64,000 bases of DNA, from positions 1,488,001-1,552,000 of the forward strand of contig LUGG01000005.1 in NCBI GenBank assembly GCA_001683735.1, read 5' to 3'. Below the pieces are notes generated by a model, which worked only from the letters and a program-made list of their open reading frames with translations, made no database searches and was not told where the DNA came from. The stretch comes from Grifola frondosa. Lineage: Eukaryota > Basidiomycota > Agaricomycetes > Polyporales > Grifolaceae. Position 1 is the stretch's first letter. Each line of letters opens with the position of its first letter. Shown here one piece after another: positions 21,638 through 33,749 of the stretch. A program made the position numbers and the translations under genes.

Positions 21638-21995
21638 TCGTTAGCGGCAGGAATTTTTTTCAAAAATTCGGCATCAAATATCTCGAGCCATGATCGATCT
21701 TTACGTGGTCTCAATGTTTTGCTGTAGCTTTCCAAACAGAACTACCCTTCTGTTTGAGCAACTCTTCCGAAACTTGGTGTACACAGTCCCACGACAGTTG
21801 AGAGTCCCAAATGCAGGAAGATTCTTTGGTTCGCACGGTTTCCCTTAACTCGTGTACGTCAAGTGTACTGTCACTGCCAGTACTTGCATTACTCGCTGGC
21901 TCCAACATAGGGCTAGATCATTTGAGGCAAGTGAGTTATCTTGAATTGATGCTAAATGTAAGCAGTAATCACTTCTAGGCCAACCATTTGCCACA

Positions 21996-23352
21996 ATGCT
22001 CCCGATCATTTTACCGCTTGAAGTTTTTGAGCGCATCATTGACTCCTCATGGGGAAATCTCAAACCACAATCAACGGGAGTCTCTGATCTCCTCGTATCT
22101 ATATCCCACTCTTATACGACTCTGCGAGCGTGCGCCTTGACATGTCGTGCATGGCTGCCAAGGAGCCGCTACAATCTCTTTCGTGTCATCTATTTACGGT
22201 CATCAGCACAGATGAACAGCCTCGTACGGACTGTCACCTTGGTGCCCGACCTTGGTTGTCTTGTGCGCGAAGTTCGACTTTATGATCGCGCAGATCCCCA
22301 GCAACAGCGACTGCAAACGCTGTCAGGGAAATTTCCGATGGTGTTTGCGCGGAAGCTCCCTCGCTTGTCTTCCCTTGTCATTTCTGGCAGCCTCAACGAC
22401 GACTATCACCTGCATCCCAAATTCTTCCAGCTCTTTTCGCAATTTAAGTCTATCACCCATTTCTACATACATGAACTGCATTTCAGTTGTTTCGGGGACG
22501 TTGTTCGCATTATTTGGGCGTTACCTAACCTCTCCTCCCTGGTCTGTGACAATGTGAATTGGCCCGAGAGTACTTTCAATCTATCGTCCAGTATCTTGAA
22601 ACAAACCCGAAATTGCCCACCGTTGGTTACTGTCCGAGTAAGCTAGCGTATTTTATATTTTCTATCGCATCAACACTGACGAAACTGGATGGGCTTTAGA
22701 TATGTTCTTACTCCGGCTTAATCATCGGGCAGTTGCTTTACTCTCTCGTCGGAACCTGCGTTGAACACCTGGAACTGGAAATTGCCACGCCGTTTGAGCG
22801 TGAAGTAATCGTTCCATCTGGTAAGTTCCTCAGGAGCAGACTTGACCACTGAGTCGATGACGACTCATGATCCTAGAGAGCGCCCGGCATATCCGCGACC
22901 TCACACACCTTCGATCCATAACTTTCACAGCACCTTGGTTAGATTACCCCACTATTCATGCACTACTGTCTCAAACTTCCCACATTCGTGAGGTGACACT
23001 GCGCAATCGGAACTTGTTCCAAATACTTCGGTCGGTAGCGCTTGACGCACTCAGGAATCCCAACTTGGACGAGCTGTTTTCCGGAGCGCAGTTTAGCCGC
23101 CTTGAACGTCTCACGATATCATATAGTGATACTCTACAGAATACGCAGTGGTGGTATTCGGAAGTGGCAGCTCGACTTCCTCGCGCTCACTCGCGAGGAA
23201 TCTTGTGTGTGGAGATCGACGTTTGTGCGTACCTTCTATTTCGAAGACACAACTATCTAAGTCAGATGAATATAGCGAATGCAGGCTTATGGACCGAAAT
23301 CTATCCAGTACGGTACGGACATCATTATCCACCTCCAGCTCGACGAAATTGA
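21996..23352 (+). CDS. F-box-like / leucine-rich protein
   Basis: The protein begins MLPIILPLEVFERIIDS, the usual start of a fungal F-box-like domain (P..V.E.II). It continues with LRACALTCRAWLPRSRYNLF, the second helix of the domain, then leucine-rich strands (LPRLSSLVISGSL, FKSITHFYIHELHF, LPNLSSLVCDNVNW, LRSITFTAPWLDYP). Introns at about 22,637-22,700 and 22,820-22,876 join the exons. As written, the last exon ends at 23,352 and overlaps the first exon of the zinc-finger gene, which starts at 23,289 on the same strand. The true end is therefore doubtful. The substrate is unknown. It is not closely similar to the F-box gene at 17,598. Confidence 0.75.
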
Positions 23353-24404
23353 TATAGTCTTGTAGCTCGAGCGAACTTCAGTCGTACTGCGATCGCTGTA
23401 ACCGCGATTTCTCGGATGCCCACGCACTATGGCAGCACGAGAACACCTCGAGGATGCATAACATATGCCCGACCTGCAAGAGGGATTTCGCCAGTGAGGA
23501 TGCATTGATCCAGCATTCCGTTAACAAGCTAGATCATTACTACTGCGAACGCTGCGCTCGCTATTTCTCGGACGACGTTGCTCTTTCCCAGCATAAAGCC
23601 AACTCAAGCAAGCACTATGTGTGTGACATTTGCGAGAAGGACTTCTCCGCCGAAGCGTCGCTGGTGCAACACATGGGTGAGAATTCTGGCCAATTCTGCC
23701 GTCATGTGGATCCTGAATCCAGTGCTATATTAGATGACAGCCATCACTTCTGTCAGACATGCGATCGGGTGAGTGATTTCGTCGCTGCTTAAGAAGACAT
23801 CTTTCATATCGTTATCACAACAGGATTTTAGCTCAGAGGAGAGCCTTCACCAGCACACTCGTGATAAACACCCATCCCAGTACTGCACCCACTGCGACCG
23901 TATCTTCCCAGACGAACACGCCCAGCGCACACACAGCAGTCTTCTCTGCACATGTCACATGGCCCGGATGGAGTGTGGTGCCTTGCTGAGAATTGTGGGA
24001 GGCGTTTCGACTCTCATGCACCATTTCTCCAGCATCTTGAGTCCGGCGCGTGTCCCTCGGGGATGAACGGCAACCGCCTGGCTCGTATAATGGTTCTGGC
24101 CAATGGAAGGCACGGCATCACAAATCCCGATATGTTCGCCACCGAGCGTGCCAGACATGGACGCCAATACAACTGCGGATTGTGCGACCGGGCGTACGCG
24201 ACGGTGGCCGCGCTGCAGGCGCACCTGCTGAGCCCCGCGCATGCGGGCGAGCGGTACCGCTGTCCTATCGCGAAGCATGGCTGTGGCGTGGAGTTCAGCA
24301 TGCTGAGCGGGTTTTGGCGGCATATGGAGAGCGGGCGGTGTGAGGTGTACAGGATTCACGGGGATATTCAGGATGCTATTCAGGACGTGCTGATGGATCA
24401 GTGA
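23289..24404 (+). CDS. C2H2 zinc-finger protein, plus-strand paralogue
   Basis: A 24-base first exon (MDRNLSST) joins at a GTACGG donor to SYCDRCNRDFSDAHALWQHE. The protein is a run of degenerate C2H2 fingers of the C-x2-C-x12-H-x5-H type: CPTCKRDFASEDALIQH, CERCARYFSDDVALSQH, CDICEKDFSAEASLVQH, CTHCDRIFPDEHAQRTH, then a larger C-terminal finger pair with GCGVEFSMLSGFWRHMESG. It ends at 24,402-24,404 after DVLMDQ. Introns lie near 23,769-23,824 and near 23,945. Fingers of this spacing are often nucleic-acid or protein binding, and the target is unknown. A homologue lies tail-to-tail at 24,900-25,927. Confidence 0.82.
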
Positions 24405-24899
24405 CAAGAATGCGATGTTTCAAAACTTCTGTATTATAATTGCGTAGTGGTGATCTGGTGTAAGAATATGCATTGTGCATGCCACGGTCATGCGTAGAAC
24501 ACTATGATTGAACGGGTCATGACTGTAATGACAAGCCAATTACACAGGAACTTCGACAACACCGTGATTAATATTACATTCTGGAGGTTCGCAATAGACA
24601 GCGGAAAAAATATACAGTATCGCTCGCTCTGTTGCATCTATCCTTCTAGATAGTTCACGAATAATGACATCAATGCTATGGTCTACTAGTGCCGAGTATG
24701 AGGGAAAGAGGGGAGCAAGACATTATGGATTACAGAGAAACGCGAGAAGGCATGCACAAAGAAATAAATGACAACATGTCTATCATAGGGCTCGGCCCTG
24801 ACGAACAATAAATGAAAACAGAGGGGAAAAGGACAACATGGAATACGAAACGATCTAAGCAATTATCAAAAAGACCACGACTCACGGAGACAGCCCACT
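24405..24899. other. Spacer between convergent zinc-finger genes
   Basis: This is AT-rich sequence with no exon, RNA gene or obvious repeat. It contains the 3' ends of both neighbours. Confidence 0.45.
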
Positions 24900-25927
24900 T
24901 CACGCAGCCATCAACCTTCCCATACGACTCGTGAGCGAATCCATCACAGAGTCGATCTCGCGGCGGAACCGACAGACGCCACACTGTCCGCTCTCCATAT
25001 GCTGCCAAAACGCGCTGAGAGTCTTGAACTCCGCCCCACACCCATTCGCCTGCCTCGGGCAGCGGTAGATCTTGTCCGCGTGCGCGGGGCTGCGAAGATG
25101 CGCGTTCAGGGCCGTGAGCGACGCGTAGGTGCGGTGGCACAGGCAGCACTCGTAGCAGTACCCGTTCCAAGAGCGCTCCGTCGCCCACATGTCCGTCACC
25201 GCCGAGCGCGGAGGCGCGTTCTGCCCGTCGGGTCCGCGGATGAGCCGGGAGGGATTCGTGATAATGTTGTTCTTATCCGTCTGCGCGACAAGCGGTTCAA
25301 GGTGTCTCGGTTTATGTTGGAAGGACATGTGCCAGCCTCAAGGTGCAGGATAAGCGCAGCGTAGGATACGAATAACTTGCCGCAGTTGCGGCCGGGACAC
25401 TGGACTGTCTTCGGCTGGTGCGTGGACGACCGCATATGCGCGTCAAGGTTGCTCTCGCTGTTGAAGACACGTTTGCAGGAGACACAATACCGGGACGAGT
25501 GCTTCTGTCGATTATGCTCGTGCAGCCCTAATTCCGAATTCAGGATCTGTAACGACAGTCATTAACTAGCGCGATGCGGCGATAAGTGTTTGTTCACCTG
25601 ATTACACGTCGTGCAGTACCAGTGAGAGTGATGGTAATGGGAGAGGAGGTCCTGCAAGGAACTGAAGTGCTCGTCGCAGGGCTGACAATAGTCATGGATG
25701 GGGCTTTGCACGTAGTGCTGAATGAGACCCCATGCGGAAGGGAAGTCTTTATTGCACGTATGGCAGACATTGTGCATGCTTGAGTTGTCTTCGTGCTGCC
25801 ATAGTGCACGATCAGTTGCGAAGTAGCGGTTGCACCGTGAGCAGTAGTAAGCCATGTCCTGATTTAAGAAGTACGCGTCAGTTGAGTTTGCATAATAAGT
25901 TCGCGGTAATGAGCAATCTCCTACCAA
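24900..25927 (-). CDS. C2H2 zinc-finger protein, minus-strand paralogue
   Basis: It has the same architecture as the gene at 23,289. The order of fingers is YYCSRCNRYFATDRALWQHE, CHTCNKDFPSAWGLIQH, CQPCDEHFSSLQDLLSH, a partial finger, CVSCKRVFNSESNLDAH, then CPGRNCGKLFVSYAALILH. The C-terminal block shares MWATERSW, CCLCHRTYASLTALNAHL, GCGAEFKTLSAFWQHMESG and CGVCRF with its partner. Stop is at 24,900-24,902. The start may be Met at 25,927, or Met at 25,855 (MAYYCSRC) if an intron ends at the AAATCAG just upstream. An internal intron near 25,555-25,610 is likely. Compared with the plus copy, finger spacing is kept while linker sequence has diverged, which indicates an old duplication by inversion. 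Confidence 0.82.
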
Positions 25928-26120
25928 TCAAAGGCGCATATATGTGGAAGGTATGAAAGGATAATTCTACAAGGTTCACCTCGGCTAAGTAGTCGCAGTC
26001 TCTGTGGTGAACGTAGTACAGTTTCAAGGGCACATTTGAATCGTGACCCTTATTCGACGCGCTGCACGTGCTATGTGACCCGTCTACAACGCGTCCGGAG
26101 GAGAAGGATGGCGCTGCTCC
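25905..26120 (+). repeat. Dispersed 0.2-kb repeat, copy A
   Basis: It begins near ATGAGCAATCTCCTACCAAT and ends near CGTCTACAACGCGTCCGGAG. It is clearly similar to 46,490-46,740 and, in its first half, to 58,020-58,146. No open frame is shared by the copies. It overlaps the 5' end of the minus-strand zinc-finger gene. It could be a small mobile element or an old regulatory duplication. Confidence 0.65.
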
Positions 26121-26225
26121 GCAGCCGCATTCCAACTCAAAATACCCTACGTACGGGAATGAACAAAATTGTGCAAGGTCCATGCATATGATCTCACACC
26201 AAAAAGAACAAAGAAATATTGAATA

Positions 26226-26315
26226 CGACACCAGTAGGGTTCGAACCTACGCTCTCATAGAGAAACAGATAATTTAAGTTCTAATCTGTCGCCTTAACCA
26301 CTTGGCTATAGTGTC
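26226..26315 (-). tRNA. tRNA-Ser (AGA) with short intron
   Basis: On the minus strand the acceptor GACACTA pairs with TGGTGTC. The D-arm contains AGCCAAGTGGTTAAGGC. The anticodon stem ACAGA/TCTGT encloses TTAGAA, then an 8-base intron CTTAAATT, then A. The anticodon is AGA, and the intron sits one base 3' of it, the canonical place. A long variable arm TTCTCTATGAGAG and T-arm GTAGGTTCGAACCCTAC support serine. Confidence 0.9.
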
Positions 26316-26658
26316 TAATTAATTCATATATTTCTAACAATTAAAAGCTAGCTTAATTCGAATGCAAAGACAGAGAAATACATTGATGCAATCACAGACC
26401 CCAAAATTTGTCCTTATAATGTTAAGATCGTACAGTAGGTATACCCCGTTCAACACATATCGCAAACTCGTCTCAAGCCATCGATGTCTCTTCGATCTGC
26501 GCACAACAATCCAGATCAACTTGCATAAAGCGATCAGACAAAAGGGGCACGCACATCAGATCCCTGTGTTTTGTCGACGGTTACGAACTGGATGCAGGAT
26601 AGAAATGCTGGAGGAAGTAGTCAGCACCGCACGGATGGGGACATGGCTAGGACAAGGC

Positions 26659-28556
26659 TTACCCCCTCGCGCGGTTCGGACGGAGAGGACGGTATATGGC
26701 TGAGAGTGCCATCGGGTTCGGAATGTTGTCACGGTCTAGGCTGCGCAATCTGCTCCGCGCGTTCAATCTGCAGGCTCAAATTCAGCGAATGTCGACGCGA
26801 GGAACATCGAAAGCGCTCACGATGCAAGGGTGGAGTTCACGTAGCCTTGGCAGGACACCGTCTTGAATCAGCAACCAGAAGTGACAGGGTTCAATAACTC
26901 ACATTTGCTGATCACGAAAGTAGAACATCGTGTCGTAGTATGTGTTTTGGAAAGGTTTCAGACTGATACCAATATATTAGTTCGCCGGTGAATGTAGCGA
27001 AGGGTAAAATGCTGACCAAGATAATTGTACAGATAGCACAAATCCTGATGTGACGGAATATCGAGAATCAGCATGCCTTGCACACGAGAAAACAGAATAA
27101 TGGATGTCATACGTGGTAAGAAGACCAGTATTGACCGTATAAACAATCAGAACGTTTATAAGCTTGTCAGTTCTATATGACAGGCGGCGTCGTTGAATGA
27201 CATGCACGTACACGGAAAGACGTTAAAGTGAACATACGGACCTCCTCATGCCAGACCGACTGCGATGCAGATAGAAGCACATGGATGCGGTGATAATGAC
27301 GTCCCCTGCGATGCTGCACGCTAACGACGCCGTGGATGCCCACTACCACAACTTGTCAACAGCATCGAGCGAAACGAGAGGAACCGCGCTTACCGTGATT
27401 TTAGCGATCGAAGAAAAGTCGGTGGACTGTCTGAAGCGGCGTCAGTGAGCACTGCACAAGACAGCAGGATGGATTATACGTACCCTAGTGTTGTGTAGTC
27501 TATCGTACATAATATTTCGTTCACACTGCAACTCAAGAGAGCTTATAGAAGAACTTACAAATTCCGAGTGCTACCGTGTCAGGTCAGTCGAAGTCGACGA
27601 CGATCAAGAAGTGGACGCACAGAATTGTGTCAATGTTGTCAGAATCTGCCGAGGCAACATGTCAGCATAGGATAGCAAAGGAATGAATCGCGCTCCGCAC
27701 AATCAACGTCGTTATCACTGTATTTTTCTCGCTCACTGCAAGAAATCGAGTATATGAGAAAGAACAACGTGGTCAGGTTATTTTACTTACGCGCCCAGAC
27801 ACGCTTTGCAAAGAACCTAGAAAATACAAAAGGTGAGCGATTACAGTCAATGATCGAATGGAGACAGTAATTACATTTGGACGAGAAGGCCGACGGAGCA
27901 CTGGTCTCACATTTGAGTTCAAAACCAGTCGACTGTTCCTGGAGACTCACTGTCATCGCAATCTCCACCTGTGTGACGATAGCGAAATCGTAAAGAATAA
28001 ATGCATAATTATCCCGAAGGACGTACCCCTAAGCTCCTACACGGCTCAATGTCAGTCACGTTTAAACAATCATCAACCGAGCTGGTTCACTTACCATTCA
28101 ACAGAAGTCAAGGCGGATACATTTCCATAATTCTCGATCAAGTACCACCAATTTGATTGGACCACTGCAACGAGTTGAGCAGTGTCAAGTATGCTGATCC
28201 ATATTTACGTTAGCCTCTCGAACCGGCTGATAATTAACAACAATATACCCAATGATGACCACCTATTCAAATGCAAAACATCAGCCTACTAGAATATTGT
28301 AAGCCACAAAAACTCGTACGAAAAGCTTGAGCCCAAGCCCGTCATTCCAGTAACGATCGTAGTATTGGTAGGTCTGCAAAAGCGTGATTCCAAAAAATCT
28401 GCCACAGACACAGACACATTAGCGACGGTATTAACGCACATGTTCATGCATTTCAAACTAAGTTACTCACGCCGAGCTGAAGGCCATACCTAGGAGGATA
28501 GCACCTAATGTTGGCTTCACGAGGGCGACAACATCTGCCTGACTTGGGCTTGACAT
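26659..28556 (-). CDS. DUF6534-type integral membrane protein
   Basis: The protein starts MSSPSQADVVALVKPTLGAI and continues with LLGMAFSSA, then FFGITLLQTYQYYDRYWND, the hallmark N-terminus of the basidiomycete DUF6534 family. Next comes ILDTAQLVAVVQSNWWYLIE, then SLGVEIAMT, RFFAKRVWAR, TDKLINVLIVYTVNTGLLTT, DLCYLYNYLG and the family ending GYVNSTLASLNAR with a basic tail. These are separated by many short introns on the minus strand. Family members have about seven hydrophobic helices and unknown function; sensing or transport has been suggested only by topology. Some exon joins (27,250-27,750) are unclear, and frames change there, so it may be a damaged copy. The 3' end is placed at the TAA at 26,659-26,661. 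Confidence 0.75.
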
Positions 28557-31416
28557 GTTACAAGAGGTGAAATGAGAGACAAACAGTGGGTGGTGGACTC
28601 GCTCAGCAGCTGCCTGCGTAAGAGCGTCCGCGTTTGCATGATAGCATATATACTAACTTCATCAGGTGCGGACTAGTGGAGAAATGCGCTGGTCGGGGTC
28701 CTGCAGGCAAAGCGATGCAAGGGAAGCCATCGGAGGAATTCAATATTCAAATCGAACGACGCCGCAGACTTCGGAATTTTAGAGCTCCTCGAGGGAAGCC
28801 ATCTCCAGTACTACAGCAATAACATAAATCAAGGAAGTTACCACTGTAACTTCTGTCAGAAATTTCCACGAGAGGCCGGAAGAACGTGGGGCTTACCACA
28901 GTTTCCCGCAGCTACTCGGATCCATTGACGGGCTCGATGTACTTGATTAGTGAAGCATCGGAGCGCACATATTATGACATCGTTAATGGTATTGTCTAAG
29001 TGACACAACTCGATTAGAAGTGCCAATAGAGTTTCGAAAATCATACGTAAGAGACTCACGGCCGGCTACGAGTCGGGCAAGAGCCGGCCTAGTAGATTTC
29101 AATAAGAACTATCTCCGAATAGCATCAAATAGAAGGATGTCGCGTCGGGCGCTGTGGAATTGTGCATGCGAGCGGAGGATCGATGCTAAGGAGGGTCACA
29201 AAGTGAGCGTTCAACAGACAGCGCCGGCTGCAGATATCAAAGTGGGAGCGGCACCAGCTGGCTTGAATCATGATTTAGACACATTTAAGTAATGATATCT
29301 CCGCGCAGTGCGTTTCGGACTAGTGTAGTCGCGAACTGTCACAACTGAACATGACCGTGTACGCAAGCCGCGTCACGCGTCGGAAGCACTCCTTTGCTCC
29401 TACTCCATGTCAGAGCTGATTCAATCCTATGCCTGCTTGATGCCTACGTTGTATACGGACTTTAACCACCATAGAACCTCGTGAGGCCATGGAACACAAA
29501 TCCTTCCATATATATGTTATCCGCGCATATGGTTCGAAATCTGAGGTTCATCACCGTCCTCCATCTGTGTACTGGCCGATTCGACTGGCATGGGTCAGAA
29601 CTACGACTTCTTCTTCCTAATACTAGAGGCTCGTCAGCGAGCCTAGGTCAAAACCACGCTGCAGGCATCCTGAAAACATTGGAAGCCTGGGTGCAGCGGG
29701 TATTAATCTTGTGCTTGCAGATCAGCGCTGTTTCCGTGGAATTAGAAGCTCGAGGATTTCTGGTCAGTGCATGAATCATGTATCAAACAACCAGGTGCAG
29801 AAATCAGTCTGGAGGTGAGCACAGGATATGTGCTCTCGGAATCTGGCCTTATGCCCTAATTTGTCGCATTCTTTTCGTTATCCAAGGAGGACTACCACAT
29901 TTGGTTTTGTGGCAGGAACGCCGGCTTTGCCCCACCGTGTCTCTCATAGCGCTGCACGAGCAGGGGTTGTATAACTGGACCGTACGTATCCATATTTCAG
30001 CCATTGTAATGCATATCGAGTCTAACGTTTTGCGTAGCGCCCTGTGATCGGATGTAAAGAGGTTAACGGCGATCGCTCTTCTGTGCGTTCCCCATCTTAA
30101 GATGTGCAAGCTCAAGACCCGCTAATAAGACATGATAGATAACCAGAATGTCCTCTTCGCGAGGTTCGTTCTGTTTATCACAAAGTTTCCGACCCCGCCG
30201 GGAGCAAACTATTGCAGTTCGAGTGGTGTTTCTCATCTGTGACTGGTTTCGTGACACTGAGTTTCAGTGGTGATGCGCTGGGAATGTGCAGCTCGACTGC
30301 AGTATGATCGATGACCTGGGACGGGGTCCAGTTGGCATGTTCGGGCCCGCTACCCGTCGCAACGAACGCGTCTTCCATCGTGCAGTACGTGTTCGTGCAG
30401 TCGTTCGACCAATGTGCAGCATTCCCTTCCTCTCCCCTCCGTCCACTAAGTGATGTGATGGGTCATGGGGATCGCAGCAGGCTGCACCGTCCTATAGAAC
30501 GAGCTTGCCCGGTGGCTTCCCCTCGCGTTCTCTCCGCAGTTCCCCGCCGGAGCGGGTATGCGGCGATTCCTGCGATCTCTGCCCCACGCAGATGCTCTGC
30601 ACGCCGAGGGAGCCTCGTGGTGCTGTGGTGCATACAGCTCGTCATCGGCGCGGCGGGTTACGCAGCGAGCCTCATGATGAAGGGGTTATCCGGAGACGGA
30701 TAAGGCGCGGGATGTGCCGGACGCGGAGGCGAAGACGGGTTCACGTGATCGATCTGAAGTGTGTTATTTCCCTCTGCATCTGTCAGATATTGGGTATTCG
30801 CTCCCTTGAGGAGTCGTTGGGGATCGCCTGTGCTCGCAGCAACATGACAACATGCATGGACTTTACCCAAAGATCATTGAACGTCCAGCGTACGAAGACG
30901 CACGACATCCCTCGAACTCGAAGCTAGAAACCTGCTAATAGAAGATACAGCGACGAGTTGAATTGCACGTGTGTGATTCCTGGAATACCGGAAAGTGTCG
31001 TGGTATCCATCACTACGTATGTTATCGTCTCCAGGCGGCACGGGTCGAGCTGTTGCACTGCAAAATAATCAATTGGAGACCCAAACAGTACTTTCGATCC
31101 GACATGAGCTATGTGTGTCTATGGTGATTGCTCGCACATTGACCGACCATTCCTAACGGATTTGAACTCACATTTACCACTTTGATATAGGACTAGCTCG
31201 GCATCGGATCACAGAACCATTTTGGCCACAAAATCACTAGGAATATTTATGATGACACAATTAATAGGCTCGAGCCATCGTGTTCGGTTGATGCAACAGG
31301 GTTGAAGGCACTACTAAAAGTTATTCGCATGAGCATGGCCTTTGGCGACCGTATATTTTCAGCGCATTCGCCGAGGTACACGCGTACTCCCCTGTTCGAA
31401 TTCCAAGACCGCGGTC
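28557..31416. other. Long stretch with only scattered open frames
   Basis: No complete gene can be built. A plus-strand hydrophobic segment near 30,600-30,700 (SLVVLWCIQLVIGAAGYA) follows a possible intron (30,557-30,591) and looks like a transmembrane exon, perhaps of another DUF6533/6534-type gene. The minus-strand piece at 28,856-29,059 (MIFETLLALLIELCH) is also hydrophobic. These may be eroded membrane-protein copies. The last 100 bases would include the P450 promoter. No RNA gene or obvious repeat is seen. Confidence 0.3.
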
Positions 31417-33749
31417 ATGATCTCCGAACCACAATCATTGTTTTTGGTTGGCATTTTCTTTATCGTGTTGGGACTGACCAAGTCTTTTGTCGTTCGTCGG
31501 GGATCACTTCATATTCCTCCAGGTCCTACCGGGCTACTTTTTGTTGGCAACTTGTACCAAATTCCGAAGCGAGAGCCATGGGTTTTCTTCAAAAATTTGT
31601 CGAAGAACTTTGGTGAGTGCCTTCCATGACCACTTATTAGTGCAGCAAACTTAAGAGGAACTATAGGAGAGATTTTCAGTCTTAACATCCTTGGCCACAC
31701 CATAATTGTCGTAAACTCGTTGGAAGCCGTCGACACATTATTCGTAAAACGTTCTCCCAAATATGCAAACAAGCCAGTTCGCAAAATGGCTCAGCTGTAA
31801 GGATACATTCTTGAATATGAGAACATTGACGTCATCTCATTTATTATCTTGACAGCACCGGACTGGCAGCGACAATTCCGTTCATGGACACTGGATCGCT
31901 CTTCAATCAAGCCAGAAAACAATTCAATCTCGACATTGGCTCGCGTCCGCTGAGCAAGTACTATGGGGACCTTGAGGATGCCTCCCTGCGCCTCATTGAG
32001 GATCTCGCGACAGATCTGCGCTGTGAACGATTGGAGGAGCATATCGACAGGTATGTGGTGAGCTGGATTTTCTGAAATAGAGGGCTGCATCAAATTGCAA
32101 GGCAGGCTTGAGTGATGAACTCAGGTCTGTTTGGTAATTTTCTTCGAAAGACGATTATTTTCCATGCACACCATGTCGTTTGTCTGCCGCGAACTAGTGT
32201 CATGGACACTATCAGCTCCCCTATATCCTGCACGATTGACACTCTTTCAGTGTGCTCCGTGCCGCCGTCCTTTTCAAGGTCGGAGATTGGGCCGCGATCA
32301 CAACACACTACGCATCCAATGTGCTTACGTAAATCTTCATCTCTCATTCTTGTAAAGGACACATGGCCTGCTGTTCTTGAAGATTGCCGTCGGCTACAAT
32401 GGACTTCGGCACGGTGACGATCCCGTCTCTTCGCGCATCAGGCAGCTCGCCACATTTGCCGCAAAAACATTGGTGGAACATATTCGAGTTTGGACCGCCT
32501 TCCCTTCCGTATGCACGCTCCAGTTTTATAGCGTCTCTCCTCACTAACAAATCAAACGGATTTCCTCAGTCCGCTTCCTCCCTCGCTGGGTTCCCGGTTC
32601 CAGGCTGATGCGTCTTGCCCACCGATGGCGAACAGAGCTAGCACAGACTGCGAACATCACTCTGGAGCTTGCACAAGAAGGAATGGAAAGTATGCTCATA
32701 TCTGTCCATGTATCGGTTATTGACGTGCTGCACAGGCCGGAGGGTCCACAAACTCGTTCATGGCGAACGTCCTCTCGAAAACGCCCGAGGCGGTCCAGAA
32801 AGGGGAAGAGGATCAACTTAAACTCATTGCCATAACAATGACAGCTGGTCAGTACTACTCTGCAATTTCACACTACCTCGCTCACGCCTCCGCAGGGGAA
32901 TGGTGCCCGTAAGATCCGTCTCATGTCTTTCCGAACTTTTCGAACTTCATACCTCTTGCAGCTGCAATCCACAACGCTCACGCTGCTCCTCGCTATGGCA
33001 AGGTATCCGGACATCCAAAAACGCGCACAAGAAGAACTGGACAGTGTCCTCGGCGGGCGGCGCCCTACCATGGCCGACCGTGGCCTTGCCATACATGAAC
33101 GCGCTCATCCTCGAAGTCCTGCGATGGATCCCCGTGGGCACGCTCAGTAAGTCGCTCGCACTCTATCAGACCAGAAACTCACCATCTTGAAGTATCGAGG
33201 CGGGTGCTCGAAGACGACGAGTATGGGGGATTCTTGATCCCCAAAGGCGCGACCATCCTCGCCAACAACTGGTACGCATATACTCATTTTCTGCGGAAGT
33301 GCATAGCCCATGAGTTATAGGGCGATCACCCGCACCCAAAAGTCTACGAATCGCCGGGCGAGTTCCGTCCAGAGCGTTTCTTCCACCCACTTCATCATCT
33401 GCCACCGCCTTGGAGAAGCCACCCGTGCTCACGCCGTACTACTTCGCGTTCGGGTATGGCCGAAGGCACGTCTACTCATTCTCTAACCACTCTCCTGATT
33501 TGTCAACTCACAATGGCTTTATGTGCCAGAGTTTGCCCGGGCCAATACCTGGCGGAAGCGGTGCTTTTCATGAATGCCGCGCAGATTCTTAGCACGTTCG
33601 ACATCTCGTGCGGCCCGTCTTCATCATCATGCCTCGAAGATGATATTCGGATGGTAAACAAGGGCGCAGCATGGTGGGTAAATACGCAAGCAGATGCTGA
33701 TTATGGTATCCGATTTGACTTTTCCTTCGTAGTCGAGTTGAACACGTGA
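31417..33749 (+). pseudogene. Cytochrome P450 with frameshifts
   Basis: This is a microsomal P450 monooxygenase of the large basidiomycete type. The start MISEPQSLFLVGIFFIVLGL is a membrane anchor, followed by the proline hinge HIPPGPTGLLFVGN. Later signatures are KFNL-like ARKQFNLDIGSRP, TLTLLLAMARYPDIQKRAQE (helix I/J), the ExxR motif LEVLR near 33,115, the PERF region EFRPERFF and the heme loop FAFGYGRR..VCPGQYLAEA. The heme-loop codons are separated by an intron at 33,466-33,529 that starts GC rather than GT. At least three one-base frame changes are needed: near 33,085 (before LPYMNAL), near 33,335 (before KVYESPG) and near 33,410 (before EKPPVLTP). The region 32,060-32,390 does not resolve into known P450 exons. 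It is either a recent pseudogene or an indel-damaged sequence. Substrate unknown. Confidence 0.82.

Noticed and set aside
25905..26120. A third, deleted DUF6533 unit next to the zinc-finger gene
   Set aside because: Only the 0.2-kb boundary repeat is shared; no DUF6533 exon or arm sequence is nearby, so a dispersed repeat is the simpler reading.
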